Assembly: GCA_947169385.1 (NCBI GenBank)
Contig: CAMVPR010000016.1
Coordinates: 1-56,150, forward strand
From: an uncultured Lachnospiraceae bacterium
GTDB lineage: Bacteria > Bacillota > Clostridia > Lachnospirales > Lachnospiraceae
Direction: 5' to 3'
Length of the DNA stretch: 56,150 bases
The notes beneath the pieces are model-generated. The model was not told where the DNA came from. It saw only the letters and a program-made list of their open reading frames with translations, and made no database searches. The translations under genes were made by a program, and so were the position numbers. This document shows positions 25,951 through 34,860 of this stretch, in pieces. Every line of letters begins with the position of its first letter. The first letter of the stretch is position 1.

Positions 25951-27723
25951 ATGAGGATAATAAAGATGTTGGCGTTATTTATTGTTGTAGCCTTAACACT
26001 TTCAGTTACAGGATGCGGCAAAGATTCTTCTTCAGGCAGTCAAAGCCCGGTTAAGAAAGAAGAGGAGACCAAGGATAATGTAGATGTTTCATCGCTTTCG
26101 ACAACATTTGCAAATGAAAAAGACGAGACGGTAAATGCCAAGGCGGATGCAACCGGTAAGGTTATGTCGCTTACAGCTTCTGAGCTGCTTACCGGAATTG
26201 AAGGGGATGAGCTTATAAAAGATTGCTCTGAACTTGACGAGATTATGAACACAGATGGCGATGAGGATTATTATGAGCAGAATGATAACGTAATCGTCTG
26301 GGAGAATAATGGTGAGGACATTGCATACGAAGGTAAGCTCGATAACAAGAAACTTCCGGTGGGAGTGAAGATTTCGTATAAACTTGATGGCAAAGAGGTC
26401 GATCCTAAAAGTATAGTCGGTCAAAGCGGCAAGCTTGAGATAAGATTTGATTATATCAACGATACTAAGGTTAAGCTTAAGGTTAAAGGTAAAGAAATAG
26501 AGTCGATAGTTCCATTTGTTGCGATAAGTATGGTGCCTTTGGACAAGGACAAGTTTAAGCATGTAGAAGTTGAGAATGGCAAAGTCATGAAAATGTCTGA
26601 TTCGACTCTAGCTGTTGGATTCTGTCTTCCAAAGGTCAAGGAGTCTTTAAAACTTAAGGACTGGGAGGTAACTAAAGATATCGAGCTTGATGATTACATG
26701 GTTGTAAAGGCAGATGTCAATGATTTCTCTATTGATTATACCTCAACGATATTTACAAATGGACTCTTAAAAGACATGGAAGAGGACAGCATAGATGATG
26801 GTGACGACATGAAAGAGGGGATGGATGATTTAGGAGATGCTTCTAACGAGCTTGTTGACGGAACCTCTGAACTTTATGATGGTGCGGGAGATTTTGGTTC
26901 TTATTTAAGACAGTATGTTAATGGCGCGAGTCAGTTATCTAAGGGAGCCAAGCAATTATCTAAAGGTGCCAAGACACTTGATAGCAAAGGGAACGACTTA
27001 TATAAAGGCTCTAAGGCGATAACGGATGGATTGTCGAAGATTGATACATCCTTAGCAGCTATTGATCTGTCAAATGATAAAGGCGATTCGGATATGCCTG
27101 ATGTCTCTAAAGTTTTAACGGAATTAGGAGGAGATTCCAAAGATTTAAAGGAGGCACTTAATGCTCTTTCTAAAGAAATAGAAGAAAAGACCGGTAAGAG
27201 CAACAGTTTTGATACGTCGAAGGTAGATAAGGCAATATTAGGTATTTCAAACGATGTTAAGTCCTTGTCTTCATTTTCCGAAGCGATGAGTAAACAGGCA
27301 TCAGCGATGGCAGGCATAGGAGAACAGCTTAATTCTCTCAAAGAGGGAATCTCAAGCTTGCATGCAGGAAGTAAGAGTCTTACCTCGGGAATCAAGGCTT
27401 ATACTAAAGGAGTTTCGGCTGTAAGTAAGGGAAGCAAGCAGATATCAAAAGGAAGTGCTACACTCGCTTCTACAGGACGAACTCTAAACAAAGGGTATAA
27501 GACAATGCTTGAAGGAATTGGAGGACTTAAAAATGGATTCAGGACATTTAATGATGATGGAATAAGTGAGCTGACCAAGATTGCGGGTAGTGATATGGCT
27601 AACACACTTATGCAGGTTCGTGCGTTAAGGGAAGCGGATTTAAGGTATAAGAGTTTTACCAAGTCACTAGATGAACAGGACGGATCGGTTAAGTTCATAA
27701 TAGAAACTGAAGAAGTCAAATAA
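25951..27723 (+). CDS. Lipoprotein with X-X-X-Leu-X-X-Gly heptad repeats (YhgE-like), ABC/FtsX partner
   Basis: A 590-residue lipoprotein with lipobox VTGC (Cys22), an acidic linker, and a beta-rich domain at about 50-270. It then has long runs of heptads such as ELVDGTSELYDGAGDF, QLSKGAKQLSKGAKTL and GSKQISKGSATLASTG (about 290-560). Such repeats occur in YhgE/Pip phage-infection and ESX-associated proteins and form long helical stalks. No C-terminal TM segment is present, so anchoring is by lipid only. It is third in the ABC-FtsX operon, so it is probably the extracytoplasmic stalk or regulator of that transporter. The function is inferred from position. Confidence 0.85.
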   Translation: MRIIKMLALFIVVALTLSVTGCGKDSSSGSQSPVKKEEETKDNVDVSSLSTTFANEKDETVNAKADATGKVMSLTASELLTGIEGDELIKDCSELDEIMNTDGDEDYYEQNDNVIVWENNGEDIAYEGKLDNKKLPVGVKISYKLDGKEVDPKSIVGQSGKLEIRFDYINDTKVKLKVKGKEIESIVPFVAISMVPLDKDKFKHVEVENGKVMKMSDSTLAVGFCLPKVKESLKLKDWEVTKDIELDDYMVVKADVNDFSIDYTSTIFTNGLLKDMEEDSIDDGDDMKEGMDDLGDASNELVDGTSELYDGAGDFGSYLRQYVNGASQLSKGAKQLSKGAKTLDSKGNDLYKGSKAITDGLSKIDTSLAAIDLSNDKGDSDMPDVSKVLTELGGDSKDLKEALNALSKEIEEKTGKSNSFDTSKVDKAILGISNDVKSLSSFSEAMSKQASAMAGIGEQLNSLKEGISSLHAGSKSLTSGIKAYTKGVSAVSKGSKQISKGSATLASTGRTLNKGYKTMLEGIGGLKNGFRTFNDDGISELTKIAGSDMANTLMQVRALREADLRYKSFTKSLDEQDGSVKFIIETEEVK

Positions 27724-27727
27724 AGAA

Positions 27728-27762
27728 AAGCGAGATGACCAACAATCATCTCGCTTAATTTT
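27728..27762. terminator. Bidirectional terminator between the lipoprotein gene and hscC
   Basis: Perfect 11-bp stem (27728-27738 with 27746-27756), seven-base loop, with T-rich flanks in both directions between converging genes. Confidence 0.85.
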
Positions 27763-29452
27763 ATAATTCTTCCCACATATCAAGGAATTCTTTAAGTTCT
27801 TTTCTTTCTTTTTCGATGATACGCTTATCCTGAGATTGAAGCGCAATCTCGAACTTCTTAAGCTTCGAATCAATCTCCTGTCTATCCATACCTAAAGTCT
27901 CAGAATACAGCTTCTCACCTCTTAAGAGAAGGAGCTTGTTCTCTTCCTGATCTCTCGGATGAATCTTTAAGTAGGAGAGTTCTTTAAAACGCTGCTCTAT
28001 CTCTTCATCGGTCATATCTGTCTCGTTGTTCTTGATAATCTGCTTGTACTTCTGACCGGTTGAAACAACGGTGATCTCAACCTCTAAGATAGAGTTGATA
28101 TCATAGGTATATGTAACATCTACAGACTCGGCACCTGCCTTGTTCTTAGGTACGACAACTTCCAAGTTGCCAAGTTCGATATTGTTCCTTGCAAATCTGC
28201 TCTCACCCTGTAAAATATTGACGTTAAGCATAGTCTGGTTATCGCGAATGGTATACATCCTCTCTGTCCTACTGACAGGAATTACCGTGTTACGCTCTAT
28301 GATAGGACAGTAGTGGTTGTCTTCATACTGATGGTCACCCATATCTACAACAACCTCAGTTCCTAGAGTGAAAGGACATACATCTGTAAGGATGACTTCC
28401 TTGATTGACTTATCTCTCTCCTTGATAGCAGCCTGGATAGCAGCTCCTAAAGCAACTGCTTCATCAGGATTAACCGAGGTGTCAGGCATGTTCTTAAACA
28501 TCTTCGCAACGAATCTTCTTACGCCGGGAAGCTTAGTAGCACCACCAACCAATACAATCTTATCAATCTCGCTGAGTTTAAGATGAGCATCGGAGAGTGA
28601 CTTCTTAACAGGAATTCTGATGCGCTCATAAAGTGGCTCCAATGCCTTCTCATAATCGTGAAGTGAAAGCTCCATTTCATAAATCTCATTGTTAATCTTG
28701 ACACTCATGCCAGAAACCAATGAGTCACCAAAGTTAATCTTAAGACTCTCGCAAGCTTTCCTGAGATTCTTTAGCTCCTTCACTGTCATATCCTCGCGCT
28801 TGATGTCTTTATTCCTCTCGAAGAAAATGTTCTCGATAGTGGTTGTAAAGTCCTCGCCACCTAAGTAATTGTCTCCGGCTACTGCTCTTACCTCAAGTAT
28901 AGGGTCGAAGTAATCAAGTATAGATACGTCAAATGTACCTCCACCGAGATCAAACACAAGGAACTTAGAGTTGCCTTCTGTGTTATAAAGTCCGTAAGCG
29001 ATAGCGGCAGCGGTAGGCTCGCTGATAATTCTGTCAACCTTAAGCCCTGCAAGCTCGCCGGCTCTCTTGGTTGCCTTACGTCTCATATCGTTAAAGTAAG
29101 CAGGCACGCTGATGACAGCCTCTGTTACTTCTTCGTCCAGGAAAGCTTCAGCATCTTCTTTAAGTGATCTTAAGACAAATGAAGAAAGCTCCTCGGCTGT
29201 AAACTTGTGATTGCCAAGTTCAAACTGCTTGTCGCTACCCATGTCGCGCTTAAAAACAGCAGCACAGGTATTAGGGTAGAGCAACATACGCTCATAAGCA
29301 GTCTTACCTACGTATATCTGGTCTTCTTCATCAACGCTGACGATAGAAGGAGTAAGTCTCTCTCCGAGTCGGTTGAGTATAATCTGTGGGCCTTCTTCTG
29401 TATAATATGATACCAACGAATTGGTGGTACCTAAATCTATTCCGATTACCAT
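27761..29452 (-). CDS. hscC: Hsp70-family chaperone HscC
   Basis: A 563-residue Hsp70 homologue, shorter than DnaK (about 610-640) because the C-terminal lid is reduced. The nucleotide-binding domain opens MVIGIDLGTTNSLVSYY and has VPAYFNDMRRKATKRAGELAGL, EPTAAAIAYGL, FDLGGGTFDVSILD and VGGATKLPGVR. The substrate domain starts near residue 370 (DVCPFTLGTEVV). The start is ATG 29452, with AGGAGA upstream; the longer frame adds 19 codons without RBS. It lies downstream of a large J-like TPR protein, its probable co-chaperone, as HscC goes with J proteins in Escherichia coli. Confidence 0.9.
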   Translation of the reverse strand: MVIGIDLGTTNSLVSYYTEEGPQIILNRLGERLTPSIVSVDEEDQIYVGKTAYERMLLYPNTCAAVFKRDMGSDKQFELGNHKFTAEELSSFVLRSLKEDAEAFLDEEVTEAVISVPAYFNDMRRKATKRAGELAGLKVDRIISEPTAAAIAYGLYNTEGNSKFLVFDLGGGTFDVSILDYFDPILEVRAVAGDNYLGGEDFTTTIENIFFERNKDIKREDMTVKELKNLRKACESLKINFGDSLVSGMSVKINNEIYEMELSLHDYEKALEPLYERIRIPVKKSLSDAHLKLSEIDKIVLVGGATKLPGVRRFVAKMFKNMPDTSVNPDEAVALGAAIQAAIKERDKSIKEVILTDVCPFTLGTEVVVDMGDHQYEDNHYCPIIERNTVIPVSRTERMYTIRDNQTMLNVNILQGESRFARNNIELGNLEVVVPKNKAGAESVDVTYTYDINSILEVEITVVSTGQKYKQIIKNNETDMTDEEIEQRFKELSYLKIHPRDQEENKLLLLRGEKLYSETLGMDRQEIDSKLKKFEIALQSQDKRIIEKERKELKEFLDMWEEL

Positions 29453-29517
29453 AGTACATCTCCTAAAAAGTGATATTACTATGCTAACACTATAATCAAA
29501 TATAATCAATTAGTAAT

Positions 29518-32500
29518 TTATACAAACTTTGCACATCTTATTGCTCCAAGTTTGGCTTCACAGTCATTAGGAGCCAAATCGAAGGAGAGTTCGTAATATT
29601 TAACAGCATCTGCATATTCCTTGCTAAGTTCTGCAAGTCTTGCTCTTATAAGGAACTCCTCGTAGCAACGTGAGTGGTGACAGTACTCGCAAAGAGGACA
29701 CTTCTTAATAGAGTCAAGTATCTCTTTGTAGTGATCATCACCGATAAGGTAGTAGCACTGTGCTAAAGAAGTAATCCTGTGCGACTTGCTCTTAGGGTTA
29801 GACAGGTATTGTTCCTCTGAAGTGTAGTATATATACCAGTCAAGAGCTTGTTTAGCATACTTGGAAGCCTGCTCCATATCTCCTAAAAAGGCATAGCATA
29901 ATGCAATATGTCTCTTGGTATCTCCTTTATAATTCCTGTCAGATACCGTTGATGACTTAGGATCGTAATTCCTATACATATCCTGTCTTGTGAAATACAC
30001 TAGAGCAGTCCCGTAATCGCCCATTGTGTACATCATAAACATACCTAAATCTGTGTAAATGTCAGCATAAAAATCCCACAGAGATTCTTCAACCGGCGCC
30101 TCTTTAGCTTCCGTCGTGTTCTTGCCTTTCTTAACAAGAGGAAGACCAAGCTTAGACTTCTCTTTTGGATGAAGAATGAGGCTATATGTGCTTAAGAACC
30201 GCTTATATTTATTGTAGAGTTTCTGCTCAGTTTCGATATCGTTCTTGTCAGATATTTTATAGCACTCAATTATGTCTATATAATTCTTATTTAGTTTATA
30301 GATTGCCCAACGACTTCCCGGGTGATCCCTTAGGTATTTTTTGAGCATCTTCTCTGCATCTTTATACATAGAAATTGCAAGGTCAAAGTCTTTTAGGGCG
30401 ACAGCAAATCTAGCTGCCAGACTGACATCGGTAACATTTTTACCGAAGCGCTCCATCATAGCCTGCTGTGTTTTAAGAGCTTCTTCATAACGCTGATCTG
30501 ACTCATAGCATTTGACAAGGTTCTCAAATGGAATGGTAATCTCATCGTTACCAACAAGCTCAATTGCTTTGTTGAGATTCTCTATAGCCTCGTCAAACTT
30601 ACACATAGCTAACAAGGTTCTTCCAATACCGTTGTAAGCGTATACATTGTTAGGCGACTTTTTGAGGGCTTCGTTAAAGTCGCTAAGTGCCTTATCGTGC
30701 ATGCTGAGTCCCTGATAGAGGAGAGCGCGCTCTACATAATAGTAAGATGTAGAAAGGTTTTCAAGCTGGAGATCAGCTTCTCGCTTAGCGAGATCCATAT
30801 CCTTGGCATCTTCGTAGTCGTTGTATCTTAAGAGATACATATGCATTAAGCGATAATGCACTTCCTTGTGTGAAGGATCAAGTTCCAACGCTCTTAATAG
30901 GATAGGTATTGCCTGTCTGTAATCGTTGTTCTTGGCGTAGTATGTACCGCATGTGTAGTATACTTCTGCCGATGGGGTATCGCCTTTGGCGAGCAACTTG
31001 ATAAGTTCTGCAGAATCCATAGAACTGCCGTAGAAGTTGACAATGAAATTCATACATCTGCTCTGATAATCCCAGTTAAACGGAGCTTCTTTATATGCTT
31101 CTAAAGCGTACTCTTCAGGCTTTATGTCGGTTTGGTCGCCGGCGTCAATTATTCTCTTGGCTAATGAAGCTATTTCAAATTTTACATCTGCGGGTTCTAA
31201 AGGTATATTTTCAGCATTTTCGGCTTGGGCTTGATCCGCTTTCTCCTTAAGGCTGAGAAGCCTGTTCATAAGGGCTATTGCTTCGTTATAAGAGTTGATA
31301 TTTTCAAGGTCTAAGCATGCCTTCATAAACTCGACACCTATAGTATCGAATTCTCTGTCATTGGCCTGCTGCAAGATATTCTTGGCATCTTCAAACTGTT
31401 CATATCTCAAAAAGGTTCTGAAAGCAAGAAGATAAGGTCTGAATATAAGCGGATTCTCGGCTGTGATCTTATAGAAATCATCTATTACAATCTGAGGAGA
31501 ATTAATCGAGTAGGCAATATCCTGATGTAACTGCATAATAGGAAGTATCTGGCCGTAATCACGAATAAGATTGTCAGTGATTTCAAATGCTGTTTCATTC
31601 TTGGACCACGCTTGATAAAGTAGAACCTTGTCAATTAGAGAAGGGATTATATGTGCAGGATCGTCACTGAAACTTATAAGTTTATCATACGTCTCCTCTG
31701 CCTCGGTAAAGCTGTTCTCCTTAGTGAGCGCACGACCAAGTATAGCGTAACCGTAGTTACATCTGTTGAGCCTGTGCTGGGTTAAGATAGGAAGGTCGCT
31801 AATCTCTTTATCTTTAACCTCTTCCTTGATATCATCTAAATATTTATTCCAGGTCTTGAGGTAAGGGATACATTCTTTGAATTTACCGAGCTCAAAATAT
31901 GAGCGACCGATAAACCAATAATAATCGCATATCCACTCATCATCTATCTTGACATCAAGAAGTCCGTCTAAAGCTTCCTGCCATCTGTCCAACTGGCACA
32001 AATACCTTGCCAGCTGAATAGCATTCTTAGAGTTGGTTGGGTCATCAGCACATTTCTTCTTATAGTCATCAATAAGATGCACATTTATCATTTCGAGAAT
32101 ACTTAGTGTCAGAGGCTCCTCACCAACTGTGTTGATGACATCTACAATCTTCTCGGAAGCATTTACATAATCTTTATTGATATATAGGATAAGAGCATTA
32201 GCTACCAACAAAGGATAGTTGTTAGGTGTTTCTTCAAATGCCTTATGCGCTATGTCCTTAACCTTATCAAGTGTATCGTCATCAAGACTCTCATGCTCTA
32301 AAAGAAGTATGACAGAGGCTTCACCTACTGTATAGAAAATGTGTGGAATCACATCGTCAAACATAATGTGCTTCGCCATCTTAACAGCTTCATCTTTGTT
32401 GCCTGTGTGATAGTAATAGCGCATCTTCTCTACGTATTCTACAGGATGCCAGAAATCTTGATTCTCTAAGAAACTAAAAAATGATAATATATGTTCCTTG

Positions 32501-33231
32501 ATTTCTTCGTTGGTCTTGTTCGCTTCTACTAAAAGCAAGTCAACCTGGTATTTTAAGTCGAAGAGTTTACATAGATATGTATCCTCCTCGGTGTCAAAGT
32601 TGGTCTCGTCTTTTAGCGGTGTTACTGAATCTTTAGCAAGAGGAGTGTCAACGAGACCTTTCTTGGCCATAACTTCCTCGTGTTCTGCTCTCTTAATAAG
32701 ATAATTAAAATCAATCTCGTCATCCTGGTTAGCATGTCGTACCACATACTGTAGAAAACTCTCAGGGAATTGCTCTGTTAGGAGAGTCATATCCATTTCT
32801 ACTGTGAGAACTTTATTGATTTTAACCCACACTTCATGTGGGAGATAGAAGCGGTCAAGTAAGAATACCAAAAATGATTCTCTGGCTTTGTCTGCTGTGT
32901 CTAGATCATAGAATATAGGATTGTCAAGAAAACTATCCCAATTATCATAATCTATTCTTGAGGCATAGTTATCATATAACTGTGATGCTTCATATCCAAT
33001 TCTTTCAAATTCATCAAGCTCGTCAGGATTGACAGGAGTGCCATCGTCTTCTATGTCCTCGGTTCTGGCATATTTAAGAGCCTCTTCATATGCTTCTCTA
33101 AGTCTCTTGAATCCTTCGGGATCTTCTTCCGGATGCACAGTTACTACAAGGCTTCTATATGCATTAACAATTGCAGTTTCGTCTTTGGTTGCTTCTATCT
33201 TGAGTGTCTGCCATATCTCTTTATCTTTCAT
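29518..33231 (-). CDS. Giant J-like-domain TPR protein, partner of HscC
   Basis: A 1,237-residue protein. Residues 1-60 look like a J domain (IWQTLKIEATKDETAIVNAYR ... FKRLREAYEEALKYA), but the conserved HPD is HPE (33-35). The remainder is helical with many TPR-like repeats. The clearest are at about 780-910, for example DYRQAIPILLRALELDPSHKEVHYRL, YAYNGIGRTLLAMCKFDEAIENLNKAIEL and the final YADAVKYYELSFDLAPND. CxxC-type cysteines occur near residue 1180 (CPLCEYCHHSRC). No signal peptide. It is first in the operon and 65 bases before hscC. It probably recruits clients to HscC. Confidence 0.85.
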   Translation of the reverse strand: MKDKEIWQTLKIEATKDETAIVNAYRSLVVTVHPEEDPEGFKRLREAYEEALKYARTEDIEDDGTPVNPDELDEFERIGYEASQLYDNYASRIDYDNWDSFLDNPIFYDLDTADKARESFLVFLLDRFYLPHEVWVKINKVLTVEMDMTLLTEQFPESFLQYVVRHANQDDEIDFNYLIKRAEHEEVMAKKGLVDTPLAKDSVTPLKDETNFDTEEDTYLCKLFDLKYQVDLLLVEANKTNEEIKEHILSFFSFLENQDFWHPVEYVEKMRYYYHTGNKDEAVKMAKHIMFDDVIPHIFYTVGEASVILLLEHESLDDDTLDKVKDIAHKAFEETPNNYPLLVANALILYINKDYVNASEKIVDVINTVGEEPLTLSILEMINVHLIDDYKKKCADDPTNSKNAIQLARYLCQLDRWQEALDGLLDVKIDDEWICDYYWFIGRSYFELGKFKECIPYLKTWNKYLDDIKEEVKDKEISDLPILTQHRLNRCNYGYAILGRALTKENSFTEAEETYDKLISFSDDPAHIIPSLIDKVLLYQAWSKNETAFEITDNLIRDYGQILPIMQLHQDIAYSINSPQIVIDDFYKITAENPLIFRPYLLAFRTFLRYEQFEDAKNILQQANDREFDTIGVEFMKACLDLENINSYNEAIALMNRLLSLKEKADQAQAENAENIPLEPADVKFEIASLAKRIIDAGDQTDIKPEEYALEAYKEAPFNWDYQSRCMNFIVNFYGSSMDSAELIKLLAKGDTPSAEVYYTCGTYYAKNNDYRQAIPILLRALELDPSHKEVHYRLMHMYLLRYNDYEDAKDMDLAKREADLQLENLSTSYYYVERALLYQGLSMHDKALSDFNEALKKSPNNVYAYNGIGRTLLAMCKFDEAIENLNKAIELVGNDEITIPFENLVKCYESDQRYEEALKTQQAMMERFGKNVTDVSLAARFAVALKDFDLAISMYKDAEKMLKKYLRDHPGSRWAIYKLNKNYIDIIECYKISDKNDIETEQKLYNKYKRFLSTYSLILHPKEKSKLGLPLVKKGKNTTEAKEAPVEESLWDFYADIYTDLGMFMMYTMGDYGTALVYFTRQDMYRNYDPKSSTVSDRNYKGDTKRHIALCYAFLGDMEQASKYAKQALDWYIYYTSEEQYLSNPKSKSHRITSLAQCYYLIGDDHYKEILDSIKKCPLCEYCHHSRCYEEFLIRARLAELSKEYADAVKYYELSFDLAPNDCEAKLGAIRCAKFV

Positions 33232-33264
33232 AGTGGCCTCCTTTAAAAATAATAAACTATTGCT

Positions 33265-33273
33265 ATTTTACCA
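33265..33273 (-). promoter_or_regulatory. Extended -10 promoter of the J/TPR-hscC operon
   Basis: Minus strand TG-G-TAAAAT, 34 bases before the start codon. The ribosome site is AAAGGAGG. No convincing -35. Confidence 0.4.
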
Positions 33274-33300
33274 CATCTATATGAAATCTTGTAGTTGTAT

Positions 33301-33336
33301 ATAAAAAAATCCCCGATACAAATATGTATCGGGGAT
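33301..33336 (-). terminator. Terminator of the secreted Ala-rich protein gene
   Basis: Perfect 11-bp stem (33309-33319 with 33326-33336), six-base loop, followed on the minus strand by seven Ts. Confidence 0.92.
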
Positions 33337-33362
33337 GATATACGTTTGATTGTATACGTTAA

Positions 33363-34643
33363 TTACTTAACAAGATCGTTGTACTTAACAACTGCAGCCT
33401 CGTAAGCTTTCTTAGCGTCAGTAGCAGCCTTGTCAAATTTCTCCCACTCTGCTACAGCAGCGGTGTAAGCTTTTACAGCTTTCTCATAAGCGTCCTTAGA
33501 AGCATCAGAGGAAGCATTTGCAGAAGCCTCGGCAGAAGCGTTTCCAGAAGCGTTAGATGAAGCGTTCTTAGCAGCCTCAGCAGAAGCAGTCTTAGCGTCA
33601 GCAGAAGCAGCATCAGCAGAAGCTTTAAGTGCATTGTATGAAGCATATGCAGCCATAGCATCCTTAGAAGCATCAGCAGAAGCATTTGAAGATGCGTCCT
33701 TAGAAGCGGCGTCCTTAGATGCGTCAGCAGAAGCATCCTTAGAAGCAGCGTCCTTAGAAGCAGCATCCTTAGAAGCGGCATCCTTAGAAGCGTCAGCCTC
33801 AGCCTTCTTAGCTTCCTCTAACTCAGCCTCAGCCTTAGCAACCTCAGCCTTAGCAGTATCTACAGCCTTAGTAGCCTCAGTAAGAGCAGCGTTAGCAGCA
33901 TCAAGAGCTTCCTTAGCCTTAGCAGCGTCAGCAGAAGCATTCTTAGCCTCAGCCTCAGCAGAAGCATAACCCTCAGCAGAAGCGTCCATAGAAGCTAACT
34001 TCTTAGCAGCAGCCTCAGCAGATGCCTTAGCTGTATCATAAGCAGCCTTAGCCTTAGCAGCGTTCTCAGATGCAACCTTTAAGGCAGCCTCAGCAGAAGC
34101 AAGAGCAGCTTTAGCTTTAGCAGCGTTAGCAGAAGCCTCAGCTACAGTCTTCTTAGTAGGGTTCTTAGAAGCATCACCTGAAGGAGTAACAGCAGGTGTC
34201 TCGGTAGAAGAAGCAGGTGCTGATACAGTGATTGTGTACTTCTTAGAAAGCTTCTTAGCTTTATTCTTCTTGGTCTTCTTGGTCTTAGCAGTAGTAGTTA
34301 CGGTAACAGTTGCAGTACCTTCAGCAACACCCTTTACTACGAAAGAGCCCTTCTTACCGGCCTTAGTGCATTTCTTCTTAGAAACGCTTACTACTTTCTT
34401 GTTACTTGTCTTAACAGTGAACTTACCTAAAGCCTTGGTCTTCTTGTTAGCTGTAACCTTAACTTTGATAGTTGCAGTCTCGTTAATCTCCATGCCACTC
34501 TTAGCATAAGCAGAAAGACCGCTCACTGTGAGCTTCTTAACATACTTCTTAGCAGCAGAAGCATTGTTAACTGAAGCAAATGCGGTTGTGAACATGAGTG
34601 CAAAAGCTAATACTAATGCACCAATTCTCTTTGATTTGTTCAT
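33363..34643 (-). CDS. Secreted Ala/Ser/Asp/Lys-rich low-complexity protein with N-terminal Big-like domain
   Basis: A 426-residue exported protein. The signal peptide is at 1-30 (cleavage probably after NNASA). Residues about 35-145 are a basic, Ig-like Big-type domain (VKKLTVSG...VVSVSKKK...GTATVTV). A short Thr/Pro linker follows, then about 260 residues of nearly pure Ala, Ser, Asp, Glu, Lys and Asn. The first half is coiled-coil-like (AKAKAALASAEAALKVA). The second half has KDAAS pentapeptide repeats (ASKDAASKDAASKDA) and many N-A-S triplets. No LPXTG or TM anchor. Strong AAGGAGG RBS. The role is unknown; a surface stalk or wall-associated polymer-like protein is possible. Confidence 0.8.
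   Translation of the reverse strand: MNKSKRIGALVLAFALMFTTAFASVNNASAAKKYVKKLTVSGLSAYAKSGMEINETATIKVKVTANKKTKALGKFTVKTSNKKVVSVSKKKCTKAGKKGSFVVKGVAEGTATVTVTTTAKTKKTKKNKAKKLSKKYTITVSAPASSTETPAVTPSGDASKNPTKKTVAEASANAAKAKAALASAEAALKVASENAAKAKAAYDTAKASAEAAAKKLASMDASAEGYASAEAEAKNASADAAKAKEALDAANAALTEATKAVDTAKAEVAKAEAELEEAKKAEADASKDAASKDAASKDAASKDASADASKDAASKDASSNASADASKDAMAAYASYNALKASADAASADAKTASAEAAKNASSNASGNASAEASANASSDASKDAYEKAVKAYTAAVAEWEKFDKAATDAKKAYEAAVVKYNDLVK
33655..33800. repeat. Coding tandem repeat encoding KDAAS pentapeptides
   Basis: Near-identical 15-base units (CCTTAGAAGCAGCGT and variants) lie inside the secreted-protein gene. The units are close enough for slippage or recombination to change copy number. 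Confidence 0.8.
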
Positions 34644-34707
34644 ATTGGTTTCCTCCTTAGAAATATTATGAGAATAAAATGTGTGCTAATGCTTAATAAA
34701 TAAGTCT

Positions 34708-34716
34708 ATTTTAGCA
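34708..34716 (-). promoter_or_regulatory. Extended -10 promoter of the secreted protein gene
   Basis: Minus strand TG-C-TAAAAT, about 65 bases before the ATG. A CGTGA (34722-34726) / TCACG (34736-34740) inverted repeat lies just upstream. The rest of the 34717-34805 gap shows nothing else convincing. Confidence 0.4.
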
Positions 34717-34801
34717 CTGTCCGTGACGTATTGTATCACGCTTTTTTGCAATAATCAATCAAATTTTTGTGAAGTTTGGCAATTCACATTTTCTTTAGAT
34801 A

Positions 34802-34840
34802 TAAAAAGCCCATCTGATGGTATTAAACCAATCAGATGGG
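34802..34840 (-). terminator. Terminator of the second membrane EAL gene
   Basis: Ten-base-pair stem (34809-34818 with 34831-34840), AT-rich loop, followed on the minus strand by CTTTTTAT. Confidence 0.88.
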
Positions 34841-34860
34841 GGAATATTAAAGTACTCTAA

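Noticed and set aside
33655-33800. Regular repeats that could suggest a CRISPR array
   Set aside because: Units are 15-18 bases, contiguous, in frame and encode KDAAS; there are no unique spacers or cas genes.
33473-33969. Leu-rich and Ala-rich frames overlapping the secreted protein gene on both strands
   Set aside because: They are shadows of the GCA/GCT-rich repeat coding strand; no ribosome sites; the 33363-34643 frame has a signal peptide and RBS.
34722-34746. CGTGA/TCACG repeat followed by Ts as a plus-strand terminator
   Set aside because: There is no plus-strand gene to terminate and the stem is only five base pairs; more likely chance or part of the minus-strand promoter region.
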